This document shows positions 10,694-22,460 of a stretch of DNA of 64,000 nucleotides, one piece after another. Position numbers and translations under genes: made by a program. This DNA comes from Jackrogersella multiformis (taxonomy: Eukaryota > Ascomycota > Sordariomycetes > Xylariales > Hypoxylaceae). The notes under the pieces were generated by a model. The model saw only the letters and a list, made by a program, of their open reading frames with translations, searched no databases and was not told the DNA's origin. Location of the stretch: the NCBI GenBank assembly GCA_902806575.1, contig CADCXD010000010.1:868001-932000 (forward strand). The letters run 5' to 3'. Position 1 is the stretch's first letter, and every line of letters starts with the position of its first letter.

Positions 10694-12637
10694 ATGTGGT
10701 GTTTCAATAATTGCCTGACGTCAGGGAGGAATTGGATACAACTCATCAAAGGAGGCCGACGTTCGAAGTTTGAACATTCCAAGCTCAAATCTGACAGAGA
10801 CTTGGATCAGTTTTCCTATTCAGATGAGCCGCTTCACCGTCACAGCGACAACTCCTTAACAAGTCCTAAGAACCATGATTATTTTGCCGCAAGACTCCCT
10901 AAAACCATTCGACTGCTCGAGATCCGCCCGGATATATCAGATGGCTTGCTAGAATGTGACCTCTGCACTCATGAATTGGGCGGGTCTACAATTCCAAGTT
11001 ACGATGCCCTTTCGTATACGTGGGGGCCGACGACCCGAGACGAAAACAAGAAAAGCGATGATACTAAGAGGCACCACGTAATAACCTGCAACGATAGGCG
11101 GTTGTCAGTAACGGAAAATTTGTTCAACTGTCTGATGCAACTCAAGAAGAACAGCTACAAACGACATCTTTGGGTCGATGCAATATGTATAAATCAAGAT
11201 GATGACTGCGAGCGTGGCGAACAAGTCAGTATCATGGCGGACATTTACCGTTCGGCAGACTGTGTAATCATATGGCTGGGCGCTTCTGATGGGTCTACAC
11301 GACTGGCCTGTGAATTGATAGGGCGCTTGAGAAATCTCTCGAGTGAGGATTTATCTGCGATCAAGCCTGAAGCATGCGAAAACAAGCACAACGCCGAGTT
11401 ATTGAGGGGCGCGAACTCGCATGATCACTGGATGGCACTCATTTTACTTTTCGAGAGAACATGGTTCACTCGAGCTTGGGTGGTTCAGGAACTGGTGTTG
11501 GCTCGCGATACCACTGTCCTATGTGGCAGCTATGAGTTCGACTGGGAGACTATGGTTTCTATATCAGGACTCATGGCTACACAGGCATCTGCAAACACAT
11601 ATACAACACGTTCACGTTCGTACAAGAATCCTGCTAAGTTGGCCGCGATCAAGAGAGATATCTTCACTGAAACAGAGAAGGGTATACTTGAGCGATCAGA
11701 GAAGGATATACTCAAGAGAACAGGCGACATTTTGCTTCACAGTTTGATTAGGTGCCGTACTTACGAAGCGGACCGTGACCACGACAAGATATATTCGCTC
11801 GTTGGTCTTGCAGGATGCCAGACTTCTGACTATCCTGCACTATATCCTAGATATGAAAGTGACGTTTCGGAAGTCTATACCGACGTTGCTAAGTACATTC
11901 TTGAGGTCTCGGATAATCTACATGTGCTCGCGCATGCCGAAGGTGATGAATTCAAACGTGTGACTGGTCTGCCGTCTTGGGCAACGGATTGGAGTGTGAA
12001 AAAGGACCTTGGTCTTAGAATTACTGGATATACCAGATACCAAGCTTCTGGTCAACTACCATCCTTCAAGGATATTAAAGGAGGGAACACCCTCGTACTA
12101 CGTGGATTCAAATTTGAAACGATTAGTCGAGTAGGAGAGACAAAGGAAAATGTTAATCGCACGAAAGCCTGCATTGACTGGTTGGATCTGCTCAAGGAGC
12201 TTGAGCAAGAATATCCAGATAGGGACCATAAAGATGCCTTCTGGCGAACCCTTCTAATTGATACGGACCCGTCTGGAACGGTACCCATAAAAATGCCCTG
12301 GGCGAATGCCTTCGATGTCTGGATGGGCCTCTGCTCACACAAGCCATCGAAAGAGGAGGAGCGAAGGGCAGCCGAGTACGAGACTTCGTTCACTCACTCT
12401 CTGAACCTCCGTCTGTTTAGGACGTCCAACGGACATCTAGGCTGTGGGACTTCGTCTTGCAAAAAGGGGGACTTGGTATGGATTGTTCAGGGATCAAGAG
12501 TACCTTTGATCCTTCGACCTACTCAGCCGGAGGAATCGACTACCACATATAGACTTGTTGGTGGGACGTATCTCCACGGATTTATGCAAGGGGAGGCGTT
12601 GAACGGCAAGGAGTTTAAGGAGGTTGCTTTGGTCTAA
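10694..12637 (+). CDS. HET-domain heterokaryon incompatibility protein (HET-6 type)
   Basis: A single exon gives 647 residues. The HET domain spans roughly residues 90-270: YDALSYTWG, then LWVDAICINQDD, then ERGEQVSIMADIYRSA and IIWLGASD, then FTRAWVVQELVLARDT. The C-terminal part has GDLVWIVQGSRVPLILRP followed by YRLVGGTYLHGFMQGEAL, the beta-barrel-like tail common in HET-6/HET-OR-type proteins. HET domains are TIR-related and trigger cell death during non-self recognition when hyphae fuse. Whether this copy is an active incompatibility locus cannot be told from sequence. No NACHT or repeat sensor domain is attached. Another HET gene lies at 37.1 kb and a Helo-like gene at 17.7 kb. Confidence 0.93.
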   Translation: MWCFNNCLTSGRNWIQLIKGGRRSKFEHSKLKSDRDLDQFSYSDEPLHRHSDNSLTSPKNHDYFAARLPKTIRLLEIRPDISDGLLECDLCTHELGGSTIPSYDALSYTWGPTTRDENKKSDDTKRHHVITCNDRRLSVTENLFNCLMQLKKNSYKRHLWVDAICINQDDDCERGEQVSIMADIYRSADCVIIWLGASDGSTRLACELIGRLRNLSSEDLSAIKPEACENKHNAELLRGANSHDHWMALILLFERTWFTRAWVVQELVLARDTTVLCGSYEFDWETMVSISGLMATQASANTYTTRSRSYKNPAKLAAIKRDIFTETEKGILERSEKDILKRTGDILLHSLIRCRTYEADRDHDKIYSLVGLAGCQTSDYPALYPRYESDVSEVYTDVAKYILEVSDNLHVLAHAEGDEFKRVTGLPSWATDWSVKKDLGLRITGYTRYQASGQLPSFKDIKGGNTLVLRGFKFETISRVGETKENVNRTKACIDWLDLLKELEQEYPDRDHKDAFWRTLLIDTDPSGTVPIKMPWANAFDVWMGLCSHKPSKEEERRAAEYETSFTHSLNLRLFRTSNGHLGCGTSSCKKGDLVWIVQGSRVPLILRPTQPEESTTTYRLVGGTYLHGFMQGEALNGKEFKEVALV

Positions 12638-13179
12638 ATATTCAAATTTCTTTACGATCTTACGTTATTTATGAGTATACGGATGTAGGGCTATGGGAGT
12701 CAAGGGGGGTTTAGGATCGAACTACTTAGATGTTTGTTTCATTGGCTTGGACTAGGATTTGGGCTTGGAGGTATAGTCTTATCAGCAAAAACGTGGTTTC
12801 GTTATATATTTAGGTGTATAGATAGGTAGTCAGCGTATCATGAATCTTGCAATTCACTTCTTTGGCTAGCATTAATACCTACCTACCTAGGTAGGCATGG
12901 ACGGGGAAATTAGAGAAGATGTGCTAGTGCGATAACCCGTCGTCACAAATAAACATACGCATTCATTCACCAGGAGATATCATACTGTCGACGCTATTGT
13001 GAATTAATATATCTACACTATCCTCTTACTATAGACTTTATTTTCCACGCGCGCTGACGATGATCGCCCCAAGGCATGGTCATAATTTCATCACACGTAA
13101 ACCTTTCTCCCTAGTAAAAACCCATCGCTAGCGAGCGCGACGGTACTAAACACTTCGTATATCGTTTATATATTATACA
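12638..13179. other. Spacer between convergent genes
   Basis: This lies between the HET gene and the L-amino-acid oxidase. It contains the motif TACCTACCTACCTAGGTAGG at about 12877-12896. No gene is seen. Confidence 0.6.
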
Positions 13180-15813
13180 TTACTGTGAAAGAGCATTGTT
13201 AGCTTTTGTCCAGCGATATGCTAGCGAGGGATCAAGGGTAGGGACTCACAATATCGATCCACCTCGCCATCCACTTCTCGACAGTCATCTTGGCTTCGTC
13301 GACGAGTCCGAGTTCTAGGGGTTTTGTTAGCGGATACCCAAGATACTATATAAGGTAGATATAGAGATATATAGTAGGAGTGTGATAGCTAGTAGACTTA
13401 CCAAGAAGCAGCTGTACCCCGCCGCGGATCCCCGACTCGAGCGCGGACGCGATCCAGGCGTGCGTGTAGGAGGTCTGCTCGCCGACGAAAATCATCTGGG
13501 TTGCGTAACTAGCGTCAGCTTTTGTGCTCGGAGTTTTGGGCACGTATCCCCACCACTCAAGAAAGGGGGAAAGGGGGAAAGGAAGGGTGGGAGGAGGAGA
13601 GAGAAAGGGAGATCTACGCACGTTGTTATACGTCTTGAAGTACTCGGGCAGATACAGCTGGTGCTGGCCGACAGTCGGGCTGGCCCAGCTGCCGCCCTCG
13701 TAGGGGTCCAGCATCCAGCAGCGGCGGTTGTACTTGCCGGTCCACTGGTCGCGGGCGACCTGGCCGTGGACCTCGGCCATGGCGTCGACCATGTAGCGCA
13801 CGTGCTCCTGCTCGGGCACGGACACCCAGCGCGCGCCCCAGTCGCCCGACACGTACGAGGCCAGGATCGAGGCCGGCCCGCTGCAGTTCAGGCAGTACGA
13901 CGGGTAGCACGTCGACCCGATCCCCGGGATGTCCGTCGTCGTCGAGCACCCCCCCAGGATCGGGTTCGCGTAGTGCTCCCAGAAACGCGTCTTGTACTCC
14001 AGCGCTACCTTGCAGGCTGCCTCGAACGGCATGTTGTCGATCGCGTTGGAGATTGTTGGGGGAAGGTCTGGGGAGGGGGTTAGTCGATTGTGGGGATAGG
14101 GGTTAGGGGAAGGGATGGGTGAGTGGGTGCGACTTACAGGGGAGCCTCATCTTCTTGACCATGGAGAAGGGCAGCGCGAAGACGGTGTAGTCGTACGTGG
14201 CGTTCTGGTATACCTTGTCGGTGTACTTGTTCTTCCATTGTAGCTTGACCTTCTTGGTGCTGTCGAGCCATTGTACCCGCTCGATCTTTCGGTTCATGGT
14301 CGTCACCTTGTCTACCAACGGGTGGAACGAAGTCGGTAGTCGACTCAGACCTGGTGTTATCCGTGAGCTTCGGTGAGGCGATAGGGGGAATGTGTCTACG
14401 TACCTCCATCAATGGTCTTCCAGGTTGCAGCGCCGAAATACACGCCGTCGTAAAGCTATATATATGAGTAAATACTTAGGTAGCAATTCATGTATTGCGG
14501 ATTATCAACTTACGGAATCCCAGAACGAACTCGCGTCGCCGCCGAGCACGTCGGTGTCGTTTAGCGTCGCGTTCAGGTAGTTGACCATGTAAGCGAACTC
14601 GGACCAGGTATCGCCACCAAGTCCGCCGAGGCCGTTAACTGCGGTTTCGGTCAGAACATGCTCCCAAAAGCTTGGTTGAAGAGTTTCATTTACCTAAGAA
14701 GTCCTTATGAGCCTTGAACATGTTGCCTGCTAGCTCGATCATGAAAGTCTCGTTCGAGGTGATGGCGCTCAGCTTTTCTGATAAGGCCGAGGTCGACGGG
14801 TTCATGGGGTAGGTGACGCTTAGAGAAGCATTCGCTGCAACTTGGGACACGGTTGGCGGTAGTCCCGTGTCCAGCTTGATGCCGTTGTGGTAGTATAACC
14901 CGTTAGGGCTAGATTGGTACCAGGGGATGAAATCGACGCTCCAGTTCTTGCTGTGGTGGTTGATCCGGTTCATCTCACTAGCCAATTGGAAGACCTGTTT
15001 CTCATTAGTCGCGGGAAACCAAGGGCTTTGAGAATACGAGCGAGTCGTGATATCAAAAATTATAGTTCTCGAGGTAGCGGAATAACTCACCAGCTGATGA
15101 TCTGTGATATTGTAAGTCTCGTTTGAATACTCTACGGTCTCCGGGAACCGCATAGGGCCCATCTCCTGATAGGAGTAGTCGAACGGGCCACCAGATAGGT
15201 ACTCGGTATGTACTCTACCGCCGAGACGTTGGCTAGCCTCGATGATCTTCACGTTCGTCAGACCGGCCTGTGTGAGGACTAGATAGGTCATGAGTCCCGC
15301 CATGCCGGCTCCCACGATAGCCACCTCTTTGCACTTGGCGATCTTAGCATCGAAGGAGTTGATCTCCTTATTCTTAAGGAGCTCGACTCCGTCGAACCAC
15401 GGACCCCAGGTGTCGATGCCGGTAGCATTGTTCATCTCAATGCTGCTGACGCCGCGCCTCCCAACTTTCCTCTTACTCAATCGCTGCGGCTCGCTGCGGC
15501 CGACTAGGGATCCTCGCTCGTCCCATGCTGAGATACAGCCATCGAACCACGCATTGTCTGGCAAGATCCAAACTATTCGCGAGTCCGTGGCGCCCTTGCC
15601 TCGGCCAACTGTATGATGAGCACTGTGGTGCTGCTTGTCATCGCAGCGGCCGTAGGTATACGTCAGTTCATCGTCGACCGGAACGTCGAAAGATATATGG
15701 ATATTTGTAAGACGCGAATTGTGATCCGAACGTGTCTCAAGCTTCACAGGTAGATTTGAGATAGAAGCAGCAGCCGCCTGGCTCGCTAGAGCAGCGAGTG
15801 TTAGCCAGAACAT
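13180..15813 (-). CDS. Secreted L-amino-acid oxidase (flavin amine oxidase)
   Basis: Nine coding exons are read: 15813-15091, 14994-14694, 14638-14514, 14455-14404, 14350-14138, 14067-13622, 13495-13402, 13314-13250 and 13182-13180 (673 residues). A signal peptide (MFWLTLAALASQAAAA) is followed by a beta-sandwich-like N-terminal region, then the FAD site VAIVGAGMAGL, IIEASQRLGGRV and the L-amino-acid-oxidase block EMGPMRFP. The C-terminal end has the FAD-contact segment FVGEQTSYTHAWIASALESG. The enzyme would deaminate L-amino acids to 2-oxo acids with release of ammonia and hydrogen peroxide, extracellularly or at the surface. Intron 14995-15090 is 96 nt and stopless in frame; removing it restores HQL|VFQLASEMN. 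The last intron ends right at the stop codon, so the final exon is only TAA. If it were retained, five extra residues would precede a TGA at 13234-13232. Confidence 0.93.
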
Positions 15814-17660
15814 TGTCGAGACTTGTACCTAGTAGGGGTTGACAGAGCTACAGATCGAGCAAGAGACGACATCCTATATTGACTGCTCCAGGGCTATATA
15901 TATACACCTGCTTCATCCCTTCACGGCTATGCGCGTCTTAACATGCACCCGCAGACATCCCCGACCCTGTGAGAAGGCGATATCGCATGTTCTCCGGGCC
16001 GAAAGCGAAGCCCTAAGTGTGACAATCACAATTACTTAGATCTGGGTAGATAGATGGTATCCTGATAGGGCGCAGGGGAATTCGATCCGGGGAAACGTCG
16101 CTAGCCTCGCATGGACTACCAGTTACTACTATGATTACATCATAGTAGTATCTTCCAACACATCTACCGACACATCACCCAGAAGCGGTAGGTGACTATG
16201 GTAGGCAAAGATAAGGGCCGCGGAGAGAGAAAGCTGGAGGACGCGTACATACTTGTCCTCGAGTGTCGTTTACCGAGCAGAATGGGGTAGTCACTCAGAA
16301 GCGTGACATATAGTCAGCCTGTCGGGCTGACCGCCTTAACAGCTTGCCATGGAAGGAATTACGCTTTAGATAATCTCATAACTTCATTGATTCAACTAGG
16401 TACCTAGGTAGCTGAGGATCCGACTAGTCGGGTCGAGCTATAACCTTGGCAAGGATGCTTATCTGAGGGATCGCTGCCCCCCAAGGTCGTAAGCGTGCGC
16501 CCTCCGTGAATCCGAGACCCTATAGACGGTTGAGGGGCCGGCCGTAGCGTGAGCTTTTTTTTGTGATTATTTGTATCATCATCCAATCAGCTCGCGTTGT
16601 CCAAGGCGGATGCAGCATCTGTATCGTGGTACTAGGAGGTATGTAAGATATATCCTATGCCAGACACCTACCTAGTAGGTAGATAGAGACGGGTGGTGCC
16701 GCGCCACGAGTTTTTCAAGAGTTGACTCCACAATGGCATTGTTACCGGAAACGGAAACGATAACAGTTACCTAGATGGATCATATTTATTAATAATATTC
16801 TAATTAAATCGAATAGATAGTCTAATATAGGTGTCGTAATAGTATCTACATACCTACCTCCCAAGTAATCTTAAGTTTTATGGAAGTGTACCATCATATT
16901 TGAGTCGTAATGTGACATGAATACAAGGCTTATAGCTTCATGATCATGATCTTAGAGCCTGGCATTTCGGTCATGATTACTGTTTAGAATGTCTCATTCC
17001 GAGTCGGCATAATCCTCGGATCGAGACGACCATCTTATCGCGCCCTTGCATGTCGGACACAAGCTTGACGAGGATGATAAGCTCGCAAGATGCTGCCATG
17101 TCTTTACATATTTCGATAATGAAGTTAAAGATGGCTGAAAATCCGGGGCGCAAACTTCGCTCTTCTCCGAACGTGAAGTTGGAAAAATCGGCATGATTTC
17201 ATATCCAGCCGTTCGTTACAATGCCACAACTTCACCGAGAATAATAAGGCTACAAAATTGAGCCTCCTCTGGATTAGAGTGGTACCGCATTGGTGCGCGA
17301 ATGGTCAAAACGAATGCCGTGAATGGCGAAGTGCATACATGCCGTAGCATAGGCGGACCAGAGTCTCGATGCTATGCACCGTATGGTCAGCACGGAGACA
17401 TGCGGGGGAGCAGCGGAGTTTTCACGCCATCACCAGTCGAATTATCCAATGAACTCTTACTCCATGTTCTTTTCCAAGCCTCTCGCGGATGCTCAACCGG
17501 CGAGGGCTGTGTTTTTGCCAGAATTGAGCGCGGAAATTCATGGAAGTGAGGTTGATAATGTAGACAGACTTTATCAACCCAGGACTTCTCCTGAACAGTT
17601 AGTGATTGACAGCTCACAACTTATCAACTAATCCATCAATACTTTTTTTTTTTCAATCCA
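15814..17660. other. Spacer between divergent genes
   Basis: About 1.8 kb separates the oxidase (-) from the Helo-like gene (+). Short ORFs exist (for example 17301-17549), but they overlap each other and have no recognisable motif. A copy of CTAGGTACCTAGGTAG sits at 16396-16411. Confidence 0.6.
15894..15905 (-). promoter_or_regulatory. Possible TATA box of the L-amino-acid oxidase gene
   Basis: A TATATATATA run lies about 85 bp upstream of the minus-strand ATG at 15813, at a sensible distance for a TATA element. It is called on position and composition alone. Confidence 0.4.
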
Positions 17661-19106
17661 ATGGCCGAAGCACTTACATTGATCGGTGGTCTTGCGGCTA
17701 TCTTGCAGCTAAGCAGTTCCCTGGCAAAGCTAACAAAAAGACTAGTTCGCTGTGTGCGGACTATACGCTCTGCGCCGAAGGAAATTGGATCATTTATATA
17801 TGAAACCTCTTTATTTACCAATCTACTAGATTATTTCCACAATCTAGTCGAGGAATCTGCTAGTAGAGACGAGAAGTCTAAAGTTAATAAGAGAGTTGAT
17901 TTGGTTCAGCAAATTGCGAGACAGTGTAGATTTGTCAAGACGGGTTTTGCTCGACTTGTGGAGTGCTTTGTCGAGATTAACAGAGCTGATACTGTGACTC
18001 TCTGGGCTCGGATACTATGGCTTTGGAAAAAGCCCGACGTCCCAGAGCTGCGTCTGAGTATGCAAAGCGCAACAGCTAACGTTTCGTGCCTCTGCAATTT
18101 ATTCGTATTCGAAGAGATGATGAGAAGGAACGCGAATGACGACAGGGTGTATGTTGAATATAATACAAGTTGAGAATTCACTGCTAATTCTGTTAGTGAG
18201 ACATACCGAGAGAAGCTTAAAAACTCGCTATCGACAGCTAGAAAGCTTAGACGCGAACTGGCCGAGTACCAAAGCCGGAAGCAACTGCTAGAGAGAACGT
18301 CCGAAACAAAGCCAGACATGTCATATTTTATAATCGCGGACAATAGTCGCAAGTTGGAGCGATACGTGATTGATGCGATCAAATCGCATACCAATGATGC
18401 ACCGAATCATAGGAGTGCAAGACCTTCCCACCGGGACCATTCGCATCGAACACAGCGGGAAAATCAAGTACCCCCTTCATCACCGGGATCCGGACATTTT
18501 CCACATGATCAACGACCGGAAAAAGTCTCGAGCGTTGCTGATATTGCCGATATCCAAGAGGAGACCAGCTCGTTGAGAACTCAGGGAGACCAGTCCTCGT
18601 CGATAGAACCCGAGGAACAACTCGACGAAAGAAGATACTACAAGATAGTACGAGTCCAGGGCAAGGACGACTACGTGGATGTGGGAGAATTGCTAGTAAA
18701 TGCGCACGCCTCCGATACTGGCTTTACTGAAGTCGTCGACGACAGTAAGATTGAGCAGGTGCCGCAAGCAGCCAGTGAACCTCACATCAAAGAAGGTGAA
18801 AGCGAACACGAACACGAACTGGGCTCTGGAGATTTAGAATCGTCTAAGAGAGACTACGGGGATGAGATCGACACTCAACCGCCTAGTCACTCTCGGCCAC
18901 CTAGTCTGGTGGAAGAGCGGTCGGAACGAGGTGGTCTATCGGCAGACCTGAAGAACTCTCCACCAAACGAGCTAGAACTTTCAGAACATCGCTATAGTGA
19001 TCTGAGTGAAGGCAGTCCCGGACCGTATAAACCAATGGCACCATTCGGGGGGCCGAGGTCAAGAAGACGGCCACGACGACCAAGACCACAATCGCCTATA
19101 GGTTAG
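17661..19106 (+). CDS. Helo-like / STAND N-terminal-domain protein
   Basis: Exons 17661-18146 and 18201-19106 join in phase, giving 463 residues. The intron has GTGTATG at its start, a CTAAT branch-like site and GTGAG at its end. Residues 1 to about 165 match the pattern of the fungal N-terminal domain found on STAND/NLR proteins: MAEALTLIGGLAAILQLSSS, then a helix with APKEIGSF and a long helical bundle. A short coiled-coil (KLKNSLSTARKLRRELAEY region) follows. The remaining 250 residues are disordered, rich in Ser, Glu, Asp, Arg and Pro, and end in a basic RRRPRRPRPQ tail. No nucleotide-binding domain or repeats are present, so this is a lone death-effector-like domain rather than a full NLR. 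Helo-type domains act by membrane insertion and cell death in other fungi. That role here is inferred. Confidence 0.8.
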
Positions 19107-19676
19107 GGATGAATAGTTTTGGTTTATACGCATTGAGGCTTGCCCCTAGGCTTGTCTGACTGCATGGTAAAAGTTGAGTGAGGTTGAGGTTGAAGTTGAA
19201 AGTTGTGAGAGTTGAAAGTTGAAAGTTGAAAATTGAAAGTTTGTGACCAGATGACTTAATGCTAATAGAAAAGGTACTTAGGTACTTACACTAAGGTTAC
19301 GGATGTACACCCAACCGGATTGTGGGTACTTAGGTAGGTACCTAGGTACTTAATGGGGGAAGTGGATCTCTTTTTAAGGTTTCCTCGGCGGGATTGGGTG
19401 ATTAGAAATGGCCAGCAGAGCACTGCCCCTGACTGACCGGGGCTGTCGGGGCTTTCGGGCTAAATTGGCCAAACTTAAACTGGAAATGGAAAAAGTTCCC
19501 CAATTTGAGATTTGAGAGTGATGACCAAAACTCATTTGCCATTTTCAATCTTTCATCTTTTCACTTCACCACGGCGTTTGACCTTTAACCCAAGTGACGA
19601 GCATTAAGTTGCCCGTTGTCCATTCCTTCAATTTATTTAATTCTATCTTGGTTGTGGTCATTTGAAGAAAAAAAAA
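19107..19676. other. Spacer and ERG4 5' region
   Basis: The first 150 bases carry a degenerate run of GTTGAAA-type units (about 19165-19243: GTTGAGGTTGAAGTTGAAAG and derivatives). A palindromic CCTAGGTA motif lies at 19330-19350. The last 100 bases are the pyrimidine-rich leader of ERG4. No other gene is seen. Confidence 0.6.
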
Positions 19677-21723
19677 ATGTCGTCGCGATATTCTCTACGT
19701 GCAACTCCTAGGTATGTAAACATTTCCCCTGGGCGTGTGTTTTTTTGTTGTTGTTATTGTTTATTTACTTTGTACGATGGTAAACGAGCCACGGTTCGCC
19801 ATACGGTTGAGGATTGGCAACAGTCTCCTCTTTTACGCATGGCAACACTTATGCCCCAATAGGTCAAATCGCTAACAATGTTAACTCATGACTTGCAGAA
19901 AAAAGGAGCTTTTCGACGGTATGGTAGAAACCCCTAGTCGCCGTACTTCGCGACGTAGATCTCAGTTTCCCATCGACGCCGCATCCGACGATGGCGATTC
20001 TAGCTCTGCTGCCGAAACTGCCACAACTAGATCTACTAGATCTAGATCTTTGAGACGTAGGGGTGTCGGTAAATTCGTCGAAAACATTGACGATTCAGAT
20101 GTTGCACCGAAGGAGGAACAGTTCAGCCCTGTCGCCGATGAGAAACTGACTGCTGTCCTAAACGGCAAGTCCGATGCCAGTCCTCTAGAATCAAAGCACA
20201 ACGGCAACGGCAACGGCCACGCGAATGGGAACGGGCATGTGAACGGGCATGTGAACGGGCATGTGAATGGTCATACAAACGGCAATACAAACGGCAATAC
20301 GAATGGGTATGCGAACGGTCACTCCAAGGAGCAAGTCATCGATGGCTGGAAACCCGGCATGGACCCCAAGATCGATCACTCGGGTGTCTTCGAATTTGGA
20401 GGTAGCCTTGGTGCCCTCGGCCTTATGATCGGGTTTCCCACACTGATGTATTATATGTGGATTGGCGCTACCTACTACGGTGGTAAACTGCCGTTGCCTG
20501 AGGAAGGCCAATCTCTCGCCGAATTCGGTCAGCACATGTGGGAGCTTATCTATACTGGCGCATTTCCTCACCTGCGAGCATGGAAAATTTACTGGATTTA
20601 CTTCGCCTTCGAGGCCGCCTGCTACTGCTTCATGCCCGGCGTATGGGGTTACGGAAAGCCTCTTCCCCACGAGGGAGGTAAACAGCTCCCGTACTACTGC
20701 TCCGCTTATGTGAGCTTCTATTTCACCATCCTCGTCATGGCAGTGCTGCATTTCACTGGCACCTTCAAGATCTATACCTTCCTCGACGAGTTTGGTCCCA
20801 TCATGTCCGTCGCTATCATCTCTGGCTTTTTGTGTGCATTCGCCGCATACTTTTCGGCTTTGATTCGTGGCGCCCAGCACCGGATGACAGGTTATCCAAT
20901 CTACGACTTCTTCATGGGAGCCGAATTGAACCCGCGCATGTTTGGTATCCTTGACTTCAAGATGTTCTACGAGGTTCGCATTCCTTGGTTCATCCTTTTT
21001 GGACTTAGCTGTGCCGCTGCCGCTCGTCAGTATGAGAACTACGGCTCCGTCTCTGGCGAGGTACTATTCCTCGTTATGGCCCACTATCTCTACGCGAATG
21101 CCTGCTCCAAAGGCGAACAGCTTATCATCACTACTTGGGACATGTACTATGAGAAATGGGGTTTCATGCTGATCTTCTGGAACATGGCTGGCGTCCCTCT
21201 TTCGTACTGCCACTGCACCCTCTATCTCGCCAACCACGACCCCTCGGAATATGCCTGGAATAAGTACGCCTTGGGCGCACTATTCGTTGCCTACATTACT
21301 GTGTACGTCATATGGGACCAGGCCAACGGGCAGAAGAACGCTTTCCGAGCTCGGGAGCGCGGCAACCTCACGAAGCGTCACACTTTCCCGGCTCTACCAT
21401 GGATATACATTGAGAACCCAAAGTTCATCGAGACGGAAGTTGGGGATAAGCTTCTCGTTGATGGCTGGTATGGATATGCTCGCAAGCTACACTACACTTG
21501 CGATGCATTTTTCGCTATCAGCTGGGGCTTGATCACAGGTTTCAGCAGTCCCTTCCCCTGGTTCTACCCCGTCTTCTTCTGCTGCATGATCACGCATCGC
21601 GCCATGAGGGATATCGAGCGCTGCAGAAACAAGTACGGCGAGGCGTGGAAGGAATACGAGAGACAGGTCCCGTACATTTTCATTCCGGCGAGTACCTCGG
21701 ATTCCGGAGACCTTGGTAAATAA
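19677..21723 (+). CDS. erg4: Delta(24(28))-sterol reductase ERG4
   Basis: This enzyme catalyses the last step of ergosterol synthesis, the NADPH-dependent reduction of the C-24(28) double bond, in the ER membrane. Exon 1 (19677-19711) encodes MSSRYSLRATP and joins exon 2 (19899-21723) across a 187-nt intron, giving 619 residues. The first ATG of the long open frame (19888) lies in the intron and is not the start. Residues after about 155 form the ERG4/ERG24 membrane domain with eight or more hydrophobic helices. The C-terminal block NPKFIETEVGDKLLVDGWYGYARKLHY...MRDIERCRNKYGEAWKEYERQVPY is characteristic of ERG4. The approximately 150-residue N-terminal extension is basic (RRTSRRRS, RSTRSRSLRRRG) and then becomes an Asn/Gly/His repeat. 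Yeast Erg4 lacks an extension of this size. Confidence 0.95.
20200..20322 (+). repeat. Tandem 12-nt repeat encoding Asn-Gly-His tract in ERG4
   Basis: About ten degenerate 12-nt units of the type GTGAACGGGCAT encode GNGH, VNGH and TNGN tetrapeptides in the N-terminal tail before the first membrane helix. The most recent units (around 20225-20270) are nearly identical, suggesting slippage. The length is likely variable between strains. Confidence 0.85.
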
Positions 21724-22460
21724 TGCTAATAAGTTTACAGTATATCATTTAAATCCACTGAATGACGATAATCATTCCGTTTCATGTCTTGGCGTCTGTT
21801 CCTTGATATCGGCGAGAGCAGCAGCAGCAGCGCACGTGCGAGCTTGGAGCTCGCACTCGCAGTTTTTCTATGCACATATTCTAGATTGCTTACGCCCCCT
21901 TTTAATGGCTGCACGCCGGCAGCATAGACGACGGTGTTGTAGAGAACGAGCCGAAACGTACCTAATGTCCCATGACGGTCTTAATATAATATAATCAAAC
22001 GATCTACACGCGGTTTCTGGGCTTTTGCTACGCCGTGATCGAATTACGAGTGCAAGCTAGGTAGGTAGGTGCCTTCTGCCTTCGGGCTAGAATGTCGTGT
22101 ATGATAGGTATCAATAAAGTCTAGCTAGATTATTCTTGCGTCTACGAATTATCGAATCGTTGGGTCTGATTTGATTCTGCTCATGTGGTGGAACGGGTTT
22201 GGATTTAAATTTCAACTCTCATGATCTCGTTTTATTACTAGAATGCTATGCTATCCTCACTTTCCATCGTTATCATGTTCGTTAGGTACCTAAAGTATTC
22301 AAATATTTCGTCGGTGTATGTATAGGCAGATACCTACATCGGTAGTATCCTACCAGCTATGTTTCTCTAGGAGGTAGACAAACATCCACATGAATGCCCA
22401 TCCCCACTCCTTAGCCATCAAACGCTACAGCTCACCACTCTGCCACTCTCTCGCACCGGC
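21724..22460. other. Spacer between convergent genes
   Basis: This is the 3' flanks of ERG4 and DPB2. It contains AATAAA-like sequence near 22112, which may serve as a polyadenylation signal of ERG4, and a GGTAGGTAGG motif near 22060. No gene is seen. Confidence 0.6.

Noticed and set aside
13382..14083. Plus-strand ORF of 233 codons opposite the L-amino-acid oxidase
   Set aside because: It is antisense to confirmed oxidase exons, is Arg/Gly/Ala-rich as expected from GC-rich shadow frames, and has no motif.
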